A stretch of 64,000 nt of DNA from positions 496,001-560,000 of the forward strand of contig NZ_CP136708.1 in NCBI RefSeq assembly GCF_032925565.1. The letters run 5' to 3'. A program made the position numbers and the translations under genes. Position 1 is the first letter of the stretch. Each line of letters begins with the position of its first letter. Source of the DNA: Alteromonas sp. CI.11.F.A3. Its GTDB lineage: Bacteria > Pseudomonadota > Gammaproteobacteria > Enterobacterales > Alteromonadaceae. Shown piece after piece: positions 26,168 through 34,947 of the stretch. The notes beneath the pieces are model-generated. The model ran no database searches. It worked only from the letters and a program-made list of their open reading frames with translations, and had not been told where the DNA came from.

Positions 26168-27553
26168 GTGGTATCCCCTCCAAAAGGCGATAATAATGTA
26201 GAGAAGTTGAAAGTTCCTCCTCATAGTATTGAGGCCGAACAGTCTGTTCTTGGCAGTATGCTTATAGATCCAGAAAGTTGGGACAAAGTAGCGGAACTCG
26301 TTACTGATACCGACTTTTATAACCGCTCGCATCAAACCATTTATAGCGCCATTACTCGTTTGTTAAATAGAAGCGCGCCAGTCGACCTTATTACCGTATC
26401 GGAAGAGCTTGAAAAGCACGATGAACTTGAAAATGCAGGTGGCTTTGCTTATCTCGGTGAACTCGCTAAAAATACACCAAGTTCTGCGAACGTGGTGTCA
26501 TATGCACAAATTATCAGTGAACGTGCAATTACACGTGAGCTTATTGGTGTGGCTCATGAAATCGCGGAAGTCGGATATAACCCCGAAGGTCGAGACAGCG
26601 CTGACATTCTCGACTTAGCCGAAAGCAAAGTATTTGAAATTGCAGAGCGCCGCACCGGTGAAAATGAAGGTCCTCGCGATGTAGAAGCGGTACTGGGTAA
26701 AACCATCGACCGTCTTGAAGTGTTGGTTAAGACCAATAAAGAAGTGACGGGTGTCACTACCGGCTTCACCGACTTAGATAAAAAGACCAGTGGTTTGCAG
26801 CCTTCAGACTTAATTATTGTTGCTGCTCGTCCTTCAATGGGTAAAACCACCTTTGCGATGAACTTGGTTGAAAATGCCATGATGTCTGAGGAAAAGCCGG
26901 TATTAGTGTTTAGTTTAGAGATGCCTTCTGAACAAATCATGATGCGTATGCTGGCATCACTTAGCCGAGTGGATCAAACCAAAATTCGTACCGCTCAGTT
27001 GGATGACGAAGATTGGGCACGCATTTCTAACACCATGGCGATGTTGAAAGACAAAGACAGATTATTTGTTGATGATTCATCTGGCCTTACCCCCATGGAT
27101 GTTAGAAGCCGAGCGCGTAAACTCGCTCGTGAACGTGGTGGAATAAGCTTGATCATGATTGATTACCTTCAACTTATGCGCGTACCTTCATTAAGTGATA
27201 ACAGAACCTTAGAAATTGCTGAAATTTCCCGCTCACTTAAAGCATTAGCAAAAGAGTTGGAAGTGCCAGTGGTAGCCCTATCGCAGCTTAACCGAAGCCT
27301 AGAGCAACGGGCCGATAAACGGCCAGTAAACTCAGACTTGCGTGAATCGGGCTCTATCGAGCAGGATGCCGACCTTATTATGTTTATCTACCGTGATGAG
27401 GTTTATCACGAGAACAGTGAAGAGAAGGGCGTAGCAGAGATTATTATTGGTAAACAACGTAATGGTCCTATTGGAACCAGCCGTCTTACCTTCCAAGGCC
27501 AGTTCTCTCGTTTTGACAATTATGCTGGTCCAGCAATGCCTGACGAATATTAA
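26168..27553 (+). CDS. dnaB: replicative DNA helicase DnaB
   Basis: This is a 461-residue hexameric helicase of full length. The N-terminal domain includes PPHSIEAEQSVLGSML. A linker leads to the RecA-like domain with Walker A RPSMGKTT near residue 225, the Walker B strand LIMIDYLQLM, and the motif LRESGSIEQDADLIMFIYRDEVY. It unwinds DNA at the replication fork. The start is GTG at 26168 (MVSPPKGDN), with no strong ribosome site. A symmetric terminator follows. In related bacteria it usually follows rplI directly; here 8.4 kb intervene. Confidence 0.97.
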   Translation: MVSPPKGDNNVEKLKVPPHSIEAEQSVLGSMLIDPESWDKVAELVTDTDFYNRSHQTIYSAITRLLNRSAPVDLITVSEELEKHDELENAGGFAYLGELAKNTPSSANVVSYAQIISERAITRELIGVAHEIAEVGYNPEGRDSADILDLAESKVFEIAERRTGENEGPRDVEAVLGKTIDRLEVLVKTNKEVTGVTTGFTDLDKKTSGLQPSDLIIVAARPSMGKTTFAMNLVENAMMSEEKPVLVFSLEMPSEQIMMRMLASLSRVDQTKIRTAQLDDEDWARISNTMAMLKDKDRLFVDDSSGLTPMDVRSRARKLARERGGISLIMIDYLQLMRVPSLSDNRTLEIAEISRSLKALAKELEVPVVALSQLNRSLEQRADKRPVNSDLRESGSIEQDADLIMFIYRDEVYHENSEEKGVAEIIIGKQRNGPIGTSRLTFQGQFSRFDNYAGPAMPDEY

Positions 27554-27623
27554 CCTAGTAGAAACGTTTGCTATCGATGCATAGCGATAAGGTTAATTGT
27601 TGGAATGAGCAGAAATGAGTAAT

Positions 27624-27652
27624 AAAAAAGGCGCCAATTAGGCGCCTTTTTT
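27624..27652. terminator. bidirectional terminator between dnaB and ompA
   Basis: AAAAAAGGCGCC, loop AATTA, GGCGCCTTTTTT: a perfect 12-bp stem with A-run and T-run, able to stop transcripts from both the plus (dnaB) and minus (OmpA-like) genes. Confidence 0.93.
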
Positions 27653-27667
27653 GTGTCTGAGGGAAGC

Positions 27668-28849
27668 TTACTTCTCTTCAGGAACCTTAACAGTATCTTT
27701 AACAGTCACAGAGATGCGACGGTTAACACGATGTGCTTCGGCATTTTTAGCTGTATCTAGTAAACGAGTCTCACCGTAACCAACAGTTTCTAAACGGCTA
27801 GCGTCGATATCGTACATGTCTACCATTACTTCTTTGAAAGATGCAGCACGGTCTTCTGAAAGATCCATGTTGTATGCTTCAGAACCTGGTGCAGAAGTGT
27901 GACCTTCAATTACCGCAGTAGTGTTAGTGTACTGTTTCATGAACTCAGCAAATTCAGAGATTTCTGGGTCACGAGGTGCTTTAACAACAGAGCTTTCATT
28001 GTCGAAAAGAACGCGTAGTGTAATTTCTACTGTTTCTTCGTCAAATACTGTACAACCTTTAGCGTCAACTTTAACGCCAGCAGCTGTGTCTGGGCACATG
28101 TCTTTTGAATCTACAACGCCATCGTTGTCAGCATCTTTAAGTGCACAACCTTTAGCATCAACAACAGTACCTGCTGGAGTGTTAGGACACTGGTCTACAC
28201 TGTTAAGCACGCCATCGTTGTCGTTATCAACGCTACAACCAGTTGCATCAACACGAACACCAGCTGGAGTCATAGGACACTGGTCACGGCTGTCGATTAC
28301 GCCATCGTTGTCAGCATCTTTAGGCGCAGACGGAGTAGATTTACCGAAAGGAATCGCTAAACCAACTTTTACGCTGTAATCGTTATAGTCTTCACCAAAG
28401 TCATGGTAAGTAGCAATCTCTGTAACAATCTTAACAGACTCAGAGATATCCCAGTGTTTACCAATACCGATGTTACCTAGTGTGGTTGATTCGCCTACTG
28501 ATTGACGTTTAACACCACCGAATAAGTACCATGCATCGTTAGGCATGAAGTAAAGTGCATCAACACCTACCATTTCGCCATCATCGCTAGAACCACCAAC
28601 GTAGTCTAGTTCTAGAGCAGTAAATTCAACACGTGCTGCCCAGCTTTGAGTGAAGCGGAAACCGTACTCGAATGATACGCCTTGGCCGTCATCTAGTACT
28701 TCAGTAGTAGGACGTTCAACGTCAGTGTTGTAATAAAGGCCAGAAATACCAAACCAGTTTTTATACTCTGGCTCAGAAGAATCTTGTGCAAAGGTAGTTG
28801 ATGAAAGTACGGCAAGCGAAAGTGCCGCTAATTTAAAGTGTTTTTTCAT
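27668..28849 (-). CDS. ompA: OmpA-family outer membrane porin with thrombospondin type 3 repeats
   Basis: This 393-residue protein uses the ATG at 28849, with AGGA 7 bp upstream; a GTG two codons earlier is less likely. The signal peptide ends at TTFA (about residue 22). An eight-strand-like barrel spans to about residue 165. Three calcium-binding thrombospondin type 3 repeats follow (DADNDGVIDSRDQCP and its variants). Then comes an OmpA C-terminal peptidoglycan-binding domain (about 270-385) with EGHTSAPGSEAYN and the NRRISV end. It probably ties the outer membrane to the cell wall. Codon use is strongly biased, as in highly expressed genes. It lies 84 bp after yjbQ and likely has its own promoter. 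Confidence 0.93.
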   Translation of the reverse strand: MKKHFKLAALSLAVLSSTTFAQDSSEPEYKNWFGISGLYYNTDVERPTTEVLDDGQGVSFEYGFRFTQSWAARVEFTALELDYVGGSSDDGEMVGVDALYFMPNDAWYLFGGVKRQSVGESTTLGNIGIGKHWDISESVKIVTEIATYHDFGEDYNDYSVKVGLAIPFGKSTPSAPKDADNDGVIDSRDQCPMTPAGVRVDATGCSVDNDNDGVLNSVDQCPNTPAGTVVDAKGCALKDADNDGVVDSKDMCPDTAAGVKVDAKGCTVFDEETVEITLRVLFDNESSVVKAPRDPEISEFAEFMKQYTNTTAVIEGHTSAPGSEAYNMDLSEDRAASFKEVMVDMYDIDASRLETVGYGETRLLDTAKNAEAHRVNRRISVTVKDTVKVPEEK

Positions 28850-28939
28850 AGTCACATCCTGTTAAACGTTGAGTGATTATCGATTTATGATAATTCTAGC
28901 TTGTGCTTAGTTGTTCTAAGCAATTAATATGCCATTTTG

Positions 28940-29386
28940 TTATATAGGCGATGTCGCTAGCCCTTGTAATGTGGCAATAATCGTTCGTTGGCCGCCAATA
29001 TCTCGGTGCTCGCCTAGCATGATGCCCTGCCAAGTACCAAGTTGTAGCCTCCCTTTCTCCACCGGTATTGAAACCTGACACCCCAGCAGACTTGATTTCA
29101 AGTGAGCCGGCATATCATCACTACCTTCGTAAGTATGCCGGAAAAAGGGCAAGTTTTCTTTTACACTATAGTTAAAGAAGGCCTCCATATCCGACCTAAC
29201 CGTCGGATCTGCATTTTCATTTATTGTAAGGCTAGCACTGGTGTGTTGGAGCCATAAATGAAGAAGACCTACCTCAATATTTTGCAGCATGGGTAAAGCG
29301 CTAATTATATACTCTGTTACTATATGAAAGCCACGAGGAAATTCAGGTAGTGTAATTTTTTCAGAGTACCAGGAATTATTTGTCAA
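28940..29386 (-). CDS. yjbQ: YjbQ-family protein (UPF0047)
   Basis: This 148-residue protein closely follows E. coli Yjb[42 protein letters not shown], and [16 protein letters not shown] with conserved His and Glu residues. The family was reported to have weak thiamine-phosphate synthase activity; its physiological role is not settled. The start is a TTG that overlaps the cheX stop by 11 bp, and the next Met is 30 residues on, inside conserved sequence, so TTG is well supported. It forms the end of a zur-cheX-yjbQ overlapping unit. Confidence 0.9.
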   Translation of the reverse strand: MTNNSWYSEKITLPEFPRGFHIVTEYIISALPMLQNIEVGLLHLWLQHTSASLTINENADPTVRSDMEAFFNYSVKENLPFFRHTYEGSDDMPAHLKSSLLGCQVSIPVEKGRLQLGTWQGIMLGEHRDIGGQRTIIATLQGLATSPI

Positions 29387-29840
29387 AGCAGATCTCTAAA
29401 TGCGCCAATCCTTCATCACACATAAACGGAAGAATGATTTTCGCGCCGCTGACCTGATGGCTGATGGTATGCTGCTTACCAGACACAACAATAGGTGTCG
29501 CCATTCCAAATTCAAACCCACGCTCTGCAAGGTCGCGTTTTGCCGCTCCGCATATCATATTAGTGACTTCGCCAACCATATCCCCAACTTCCGCATCAAG
29601 TTTTTCAGGGCGCTCTCCAACCATGCGTTCCATAATGGTAAGGGCAAGTGATTCTTCAAAGGTAATCGACATAGAGCCGCGTACACTTGGGCCAACCATA
29701 CCGATTAACCCAGACACATCGCCTTTAGCTACATCGCCTTGCTTGCGTTTGGGTTTACCCGGAGTAAGTTTGGTTTGCGCCATGGTCTCTAATACATTAA
29801 GTAAACCAGAGATAAACGGATTAACGAATTCAGCATTCAT
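29376..29840 (-). CDS. cheX: CheX-like chemotaxis phosphatase
   Basis: The protein has 154 residues from the ATG at 29840, preceded by AAGGAG. It fits Che[20 protein letters not shown] in the middle and the active-site pattern GEVTNMICG, with Glu91 and Asn94 (ExxN) that attack phospho-CheY. CheX-type enzymes dephosphorylate CheY and terminate chemotaxis signals. The gene overlaps zur by 11 bp upstream and yjbQ by 11 bp downstream. It is far from flagellar or che clusters in this window, though four sensory genes lie 13-19 kb to the left. Confidence 0.88.
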   Translation of the reverse strand: MNAEFVNPFISGLLNVLETMAQTKLTPGKPKRKQGDVAKGDVSGLIGMVGPSVRGSMSITFEESLALTIMERMVGERPEKLDAEVGDMVGEVTNMICGAAKRDLAERGFEFGMATPIVVSGKQHTISHQVSGAKIILPFMCDEGLAHLEICFDK

Positions 29841-30303
29841 GGGAGTGCTCCTTTGCAACGGTATTTTCCGTTTGTTGACAATCAGCACAAAGACCATGCG
29901 CTTCTATTGTTTGTTTAGACACTTTGAAGCCGTTGGCCTCTGCCTGACTATCTAATGTTTCTTTCAAACCTTCAGACTGTATCTCTGCAACGTCACCACA
30001 ACTGTCGCAAATAAGGAACTGAACAGGGTGGTTGCAACCAAAATGATAACAGGCTACGAATGCATTGGTCGACTCAAGACGATGAATAAAACCGAAATCG
30101 AGTAAAAAATCGAGGGCTCGGTAAACGGTGGCAGGTTTTGCACCGGACTCAGTCTCTTTTAGCGCATCTAGCAAATCGTAGGCCCCCATTGGACCGTGCT
30201 TTGCGACTAATATTTCGTACACTTTCTCTCTAAGAGGGGTAAATCTAGCGCCTCTTTGTTCGCAGTATGCGCGAGCCTTGTGGATAAGCGTGGCTTTATT
30301 CAT
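29830..30303 (-). CDS. zur: Fur-family zinc uptake regulator
   Basis: This is a 157-residue Fur-family repressor. A winged helix occupies residues 1-85 (RFTPLREKVYEIL, TVYRALDFLLDFGFIHRLES). The metal-binding dimerisation part has CDSCGD and CADC pairs, and a His/Cys-rich tail ending HSHEC. The Zur type (not Fur) is supported by the N-terminal sequence with an early Cys (residue 13) and FVACYHFGCNHPVQFLICDSC. It would repress zinc uptake genes when zinc is plentiful. It is the first gene of the overlapping zur-cheX-yjbQ unit. No Zur box was identified by eye. Confidence 0.88.
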   Translation of the reverse strand: MNKATLIHKARAYCEQRGARFTPLREKVYEILVAKHGPMGAYDLLDALKETESGAKPATVYRALDFLLDFGFIHRLESTNAFVACYHFGCNHPVQFLICDSCGDVAEIQSEGLKETLDSQAEANGFKVSKQTIEAHGLCADCQQTENTVAKEHSHEC

Positions 30304-30377
30304 TTATTGCTACCGTGGCTATTTTACTAATTATATTGGTAATGGCGTCATTAATGACAGATGTTTACCCGCTTTAT

Positions 30378-30824
30378 TTACTCTACGCTGGCGTACATAT
30401 GTGCAATTAATTGGTCCTCTAAAGCAAAGCGCTCTTCAAGAGTTTCACCAATATTCGCAAGTTCACTGTCAAAAACAGCCGCTTGTTCAATAGTAAGTGC
30501 CTCTGCGAATTTATCATTAAATTGTAGGGCTGAGTCAGTGGTTTGCGTAAGTTTTGGGTAAAGACGCTGTTTTAACGCTTTTCCTTCTGCTTCATCGTCA
30601 ACCAACATATCAAAGACTTCAAAGTGCCCAGCGGAAAGGTAATCCATTAGGTTTTCACAAAAATTAGCGATGTCATTTGCTTCAGGCAATGACTCGCCTT
30701 GCTGGTCTAAACCGGCTAAATGGCAATAGGACACCAGCAGTGACTGTCTGGCTAACAGCCAATTATCGACAGTGTCACTTTTGCCGCCCCATTTTACTTT
30801 TACCTTCTCTAACTGCTGTAACAT
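30378..30824 (-). CDS. rsd: Rsd/AlgQ-family anti-sigma-70 protein
   Basis: This is a 148-residue helical cytoplasmic protein matching the Rsd/AlgQ family (WLLARQSLLVSYCHLAG, FCENLMDYLSAGHFEVF, RLYPKLTQTT). Rsd binds the housekeeping sigma factor and shifts polymerase use in stationary phase. Its place divergent from nudC and hemE is the same as in E. coli, which strengthens the call. It is monocistronic, 74 bp upstream of zur on the same strand. Confidence 0.9.
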   Translation of the reverse strand: MLQQLEKVKVKWGGKSDTVDNWLLARQSLLVSYCHLAGLDQQGESLPEANDIANFCENLMDYLSAGHFEVFDMLVDDEAEGKALKQRLYPKLTQTTDSALQFNDKFAEALTIEQAAVFDSELANIGETLEERFALEDQLIAHMYASVE

Positions 30825-30995
30825 TTCATGATCCTTTCAATCAGCGCTTTTTATTAATTCAGCACCTGCTATTTACCAGCATTTTAACCTAGTATAACAC
30901 TCAGCCTATACGACACAAATTGAACCCACTTCGTTGTCGCAATTAAATATATGTTATCTTACCTTGTATATCTTTAATGGTTGGATGACAGTTTT

Positions 30996-31829
30996 ATGAT
31001 GATAAAGCGCAGCGATAGTGAAATCGAGACTGAGATTGGGCAATGGATCATTTTTTCCAAGGGTCGCATTGTCATTCGTAAAGGCGAAATAAACGTTCCT
31101 TTAGCGCATATCAATGAATTTACCTTTCTTGAAAACTATCGCGAAGAGATTCATCAACTCCCTCCATTACATGAGTCAGCTCATAAAAATGAACCTGTCT
31201 TTGTTGTCGACCTTGGTGCTGAAACCATAGAAGACGAACAATGGGAGTCGGTGTCATTACGACAATTATTGTTTGAGCAACAAGATATCGGTTTTTCAGT
31301 CATAGGTCGGGCGTGGCAGTATGTCCATTTTTTAAGAACGCATCAGTTTTGTGGTCAATGTGGTTCACATACCGAAAGAGTGAATTGGGAAATGGCCGTG
31401 CATTGCCATCGCTGCCATCACAGAAGTTACCCTCGTGTATCACCATGCATCATTGTTTCAATACACAATAATGAAAAATTGCTATTGGCAAAAGGCGTTA
31501 GGCACAAAGAAGCGAATATGTATTCAACCCTTGCTGGTTTTGTAGAAAGCGGCGAAAGTTTAGAAGAAGCCGTTCACAGGGAAGTATTCGAAGAGGTGGG
31601 GGTAAAAGTTAAGAACTTACGCTACATCGATAGCCAGCCATGGCCATTCCCGCATTCTATAATGGTTGGATTTATTGCTGAGTATGAGAGTGGTGAAATT
31701 CGGTGTCAGGAAAATGAAATTGATGATGCACAGTGGTTTAGTGTTGATGCATTGCCAACCATTCCACCGCCATTCTCTATTGCAGGCCAACTCATTGCCA
31801 AAACACTGTCGCAATTAGAAGACAAATAA
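30996..31829 (+). CDS. nudC: NADH pyrophosphatase / mRNA decapping Nudix enzyme
   Basis: NudC has about 277 residues from the ATG at 30996 (a second ATG follows at 30999; a TTG at 30981 is less likely). The zinc ribbon is FCGQCG with CHRCHH. The Nudix box is GFVESGESLEEAVHREVFEEVGV, quoted here only in outline (G-x5-E-x7-REVxEEVG), followed by the NudC-specific SQPWPFP. It splits NAD(H) and removes NAD caps from RNA 5' ends. It is divergent from rsd and upstream of hemE, as in E. coli. Confidence 0.94.
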   Translation: MMIKRSDSEIETEIGQWIIFSKGRIVIRKGEINVPLAHINEFTFLENYREEIHQLPPLHESAHKNEPVFVVDLGAETIEDEQWESVSLRQLLFEQQDIGFSVIGRAWQYVHFLRTHQFCGQCGSHTERVNWEMAVHCHRCHHRSYPRVSPCIIVSIHNNEKLLLAKGVRHKEANMYSTLAGFVESGESLEEAVHREVFEEVGVKVKNLRYIDSQPWPFPHSIMVGFIAEYESGEIRCQENEIDDAQWFSVDALPTIPPPFSIAGQLIAKTLSQLEDK

Positions 31830-31830
31830 A

Positions 31831-31852
31831 AAACCCTGCCGAAGCAGGGTTT
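31831..31852 (+). terminator. terminator-like hairpin after nudC
   Basis: AAACCCTGC, loop CGAA, GCAGGGTTT: a 9-bp perfect stem with a stable GNRA-like tetraloop, starting just 1 bp after the nudC stop. Only three T follow, so termination may be partial. Confidence 0.65.
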
Positions 31853-32028
31853 CAATGAGTTTAGCACGGTCCCTTTGCGGGCTTCTTTGTCGTTGCTGTA
31901 TCTATTAGTAGCAAACACTTACTATTAGTGCAAGCCCCTTTTTCAAGTATTGTTCGTCGCATTATTATGGGCAAGTATCGCAAGTTGCCAAATTAAGACA
32001 GCTTTTTAGCACAAAATGAAATGAATGC

Positions 32029-32037
32029 TGGTATAAT
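32029..32037 (+). promoter_or_regulatory. extended -10 promoter of hemE
   Basis: TGGTATAAT has a perfect TATAAT (32032-32037) with the TGn extension. No good -35 is seen at the normal distance, which is usual for extended -10 promoters. The leader to the hemE ATG is about 30 nt. Confidence 0.6.
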
Positions 32038-32072
32038 TTCGCCGTTTTGTTTTTCTAATTTCAGGTGAATAT

Positions 32073-33164
32073 ATGTCGCAAAAAGCTACCAGTGCTGCTA
32101 AACCCGCTTTAAAGAATGATCGTTACCTACGGGCTTTATCAAAGCAACCTGTCGATGTCACCCCTGTATGGATGATGCGACAAGCTGGCCGCTATTTACC
32201 TGAATATAAAGCAACGCGAGCAGTCGCCGGCGACTTTATGTCGTTATGCAAAAATGCGGAGCTTGCCTGTGAGGTGACTTTACAGCCTCTTCGTCGTTTT
32301 CCACTAGATGCCGCTATTTTATTTTCAGACATTCTAACGATTCCTGATGCGATGGGCTTAGAGCTTTATTTCGAAACTGGCGAAGGCCCGCGTTTTAAAA
32401 AGCCAATTACCTGTAAAGCCGATGTCGATAAAATTGGTTTGCCGGACCCAGAAGGTGAACTGCAGTATGTAATGAATGCAGTGCGCACCATCCGCCGTGA
32501 ACTAAATGGCGACGTGCCTTTAATTGGTTTTTCTGGCAGTCCTTGGACGCTTGCTACTTATATGGTGGAAGGTGGCTCAAGTAAGGCCTTCACTAAAATC
32601 AAAAAAATGGCGTTTGCTGAACCGGCTATCTTACATGCCTTACTAGAGAAGCTGGCTGATTCCGTAACGGAATACCTCAATGCTCAAATTGCAGCAGGTG
32701 CACAATCAGTCATGATATTCGATACGTGGGGCGGTGTGTTGTCACCACGTGATTATAAAGACTTTTCATTGCAATATATGGCGCGTATTGTTGATGGACT
32801 TACCCGTGAAGCCGATGGAAGAAAAGTACCGGTTACTTTGTTTACCAAAAACGGCGGCATGTGGTTAGAGTCAATTGCTGCTACAGGTTGTGATGCGGTA
32901 GGCCTTGATTGGACGATTGATATTGCTGAAGCACGTGCACGTATTGGTGACAAGGTAGCACTACAAGGCAATATGGACCCTTCCATGCTTTATGCTTCGC
33001 CGGAAAGAATTCGTGAAGAAGTTGGCACTATTCTATCGGGTTATGGTGAAGGCTCTGGCCATGTATTCAATCTAGGTCACGGTATTCACTTAGATGTGCC
33101 ACCAGAAAATGCAGGTGTGTTTGTGAATTCAGTTCACGAACTCAGCGCGCCTTATCATAAGTAG
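32073..33164 (+). CDS. hemE: uroporphyrinogen decarboxylase
   Basis: HemE of normal length (363 residues) converts uroporphyrinogen III to coproporphyrinogen III in heme synthesis. It has the N-terminal signature [15 protein letters not shown], the [13 protein letters not shown] loop with the catalytic Asp, [13 protein letters not shown], and the C-terminal FNLGHGI. It has its own extended -10 promoter and GGTGAA ribosome site. The gene follows nudC as in E. coli. A second heme gene, hemH, lies at 47.0 kb. Confidence 0.97.
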   Translation: MSQKATSAAKPALKNDRYLRALSKQPVDVTPVWMMRQAGRYLPEYKATRAVAGDFMSLCKNAELACEVTLQPLRRFPLDAAILFSDILTIPDAMGLELYFETGEGPRFKKPITCKADVDKIGLPDPEGELQYVMNAVRTIRRELNGDVPLIGFSGSPWTLATYMVEGGSSKAFTKIKKMAFAEPAILHALLEKLADSVTEYLNAQIAAGAQSVMIFDTWGGVLSPRDYKDFSLQYMARIVDGLTREADGRKVPVTLFTKNGGMWLESIAATGCDAVGLDWTIDIAEARARIGDKVALQGNMDPSMLYASPERIREEVGTILSGYGEGSGHVFNLGHGIHLDVPPENAGVFVNSVHELSAPYHK

Positions 33165-33171
33165 TTATATT

Positions 33172-33193
33172 CGTAGCTAAATGTTTAGCTACG
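33172..33193. repeat. 10-bp inverted repeat after hemE
   Basis: CGTAGCTAAA, TG, TTTAGCTACG: a perfect palindromic hairpin starting 7 bp after the hemE stop. No U-run follows. It may block 3' exonucleases on hemE mRNA or mark the boundary with the next gene. Confidence 0.55.
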
Positions 33194-33220
33194 ACTCGCC
33201 AACAAGTTGGTAAGGAAATC

Positions 33221-33751
33221 ATGAAACCCTGGGTTGTTATTGTACTCATTCTCTTTATTGCCGTGACAGGTTATCAGTTCGGCTTTTACCACGGTAAGTT
33301 GGCTAATTCCAACGTGGAAAAAGAGCGTTTGAATACTGTGCTGGAGCGTTCGCGCACCACCGCAAGTAGCAATCTTAGGGTGATTAAAGCTACCCCTCAA
33401 ATGTCTGGCGAAGCATACGCCCAGCCCCCGACGAGCGCGCATATACTCGCTACCAATGAAGATCTTTCTGAATTTCAGGTTCAAAACGAAATAACGGAAT
33501 TTTTAGCGTTTCACCCCAGTGGTCAAAAACTTACACTGAATACGTTTCAATGCACGCAATCAGAATGTGAGTTTACGGGGGAATACTCTGGCAGCCATGC
33601 AGGGTTCGAGCGCATGCTTGATGACTTGAAATCCCAGTCGTGGTGGCAATTCGGTGAAATGCTTGAAGTGAGCAATATTGAAGAGGGAAACCCCCGAATT
33701 GGTGTTAAGTTTTCATCAAAGCCCGTGCTTATCAGTGATGCAACTACTTAG
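33221..33751 (+). CDS. membrane-anchored protein of unknown function
   Basis: I do not recognise this 176-residue protein. One N-terminal helix (residues 4-20) anchors it, and the rest would be periplasmic. A short coiled-coil-like stretch (about 25-45) precedes a globular part with two Cys close together (CTQSEC, about residues 108-113) that could form a disulfide, and an SQSWWQFGEMLEV segment. It follows hemE by 56 bp on the same strand and converges on queG. A GG-containing ribosome site (TTGGTAAGGAA) precedes the ATG. The function is unknown. Confidence 0.72.
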   Translation: MKPWVVIVLILFIAVTGYQFGFYHGKLANSNVEKERLNTVLERSRTTASSNLRVIKATPQMSGEAYAQPPTSAHILATNEDLSEFQVQNEITEFLAFHPSGQKLTLNTFQCTQSECEFTGEYSGSHAGFERMLDDLKSQSWWQFGEMLEVSNIEEGNPRIGVKFSSKPVLISDATT

Positions 33752-33789
33752 TCAGGTGATAGGCTAACCAGCTTTGTGTACGCGTTTTA

Positions 33790-34941
33790 TTACGCGTCTC
33801 TGGGCAAGCCTTTCTCAACTGCTCTGGTTAGTCTTTTTTGTTGTCTATTCGCCTTTTCTTCTAACGCTAATCCTGTTTTTTTATTTTCCTGTTGCGCTAA
33901 TGCCCATAAAATGTGCCGGTCGACTTTATCACTCACCTTCCCAAGGTTTGCCTGAAGGGTGTTAACTGTCTGTTCGCTATATTTGGCATTTCCCAATGCG
34001 ACGGCAATATTACGTTGCCATTTTTCAAACCCAATTCGGCGAATGGGCGAACCTTCGGTATTAACTAAAAAGGTAGCTTCATCCCATGAAAATAGGGTTG
34101 TCAGGCTTTGCCCGTGCAATACTTTTCTGGGGTGAAAGTCTTCTTCTTCAGTGATATCAGCATAACGATTCCACGGGCAGATAAGTTGACAGTCATCACA
34201 GCCATAAATTCGATTACCCATTAAAGGGCGAAGTTCCTCGGGAATGTCTTTGTCTGATTCAATAGTCAGGTAGGAAATACAACGCCTAGCGTCTACTTTA
34301 TAAGGCGCTACTATTGCGTTAGTAGGGCAGATAGTTAGGCATGCCGTACACGTGCCACAGCCTTCTTCTATTGGTGAATCGATAGGTAAGGGCAAGTTAA
34401 TAAAAAGCTCACCTAAAAAGAACCAAGAACCTGCTTCTTTATTAATGGTTAAGCTGTGTTTTCCCGTCCAGCCTATTCCCGCTTTTTCTGCAATAGCGTG
34501 TTCCAATACCGGCGCTGAATCTACAAACGGACGGTACTGGGTGTCACTCAGCGCGGTGGTAATTTTCTCACCCAGTTGCTTCAAACGCTTACGTAATACC
34601 TTGTGATAATCGCGGCCAAGTGCATAACGACTGATATACCCTGTATCTGGTTGGCTTAAATGTTTTGCGAACGAGGCATCGGGTGGAAGGTAGTTCATTC
34701 TCACACTAATAACCCGCAGCGTGCCTGGCACAAGTTCGTCGGGCCGGGCCCGCTTCATTCCATGGTTAGCCATAAAGGCCATGTCGCCGTGATAGCCGTT
34801 CTCTAACCACTTAGTTAAATGGGCTTCATGCTGATGTAAATCAATGTCGCTAATACCAACTTGCTGAAAGCCTAGCGCGCGGCCCCAAGCCTTGATATCT
34901 TGGGTCAATTGAATTAGGTCGATAGAATTTATAGTGGACAT
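33790..34941 (-). CDS. queG: epoxyqueuosine reductase
   Basis: QueG of 383 residues performs the last step of queuosine tRNA modification, reducing epoxyqueuosine with a cobalamin cofactor. It has the N-terminal GFQQVGISD and YHGDMAFMA, then GMKRARPDELVPGTLRVISVRMNY in outline. Two [4Fe-4S] sets are CGTCTACLTICP and CDDCQLICPWN. It is divergent from nnr with only 6 bp between the two start codons, the same arrangement as in E. coli. The promoter of each gene must lie within the other's coding sequence. Confidence 0.96.
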   Translation of the reverse strand: MSTINSIDLIQLTQDIKAWGRALGFQQVGISDIDLHQHEAHLTKWLENGYHGDMAFMANHGMKRARPDELVPGTLRVISVRMNYLPPDASFAKHLSQPDTGYISRYALGRDYHKVLRKRLKQLGEKITTALSDTQYRPFVDSAPVLEHAIAEKAGIGWTGKHSLTINKEAGSWFFLGELFINLPLPIDSPIEEGCGTCTACLTICPTNAIVAPYKVDARRCISYLTIESDKDIPEELRPLMGNRIYGCDDCQLICPWNRYADITEEEDFHPRKVLHGQSLTTLFSWDEATFLVNTEGSPIRRIGFEKWQRNIAVALGNAKYSEQTVNTLQANLGKVSDKVDRHILWALAQQENKKTGLALEEKANRQQKRLTRAVEKGLPRDA

Positions 34942-34947
34942 GTACTT

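Noticed and set aside
27921..28379. 152-codon plus-strand open frame opposite ompA
   Set aside because: Mirrors the TSP3 repeats of the real gene; its apparent repeats are a by-product.
28905..28921. GCTTAG/CTAAGC hairpin between yjbQ and ompA as a terminator
   Set aside because: Only 6 bp of A/T-rich stem and no U-run on the minus strand.
29464..29955. 163-codon plus-strand open frame opposite cheX and zur
   Set aside because: Antisense shadow; both genes beneath it have clear motifs and ribosome sites.
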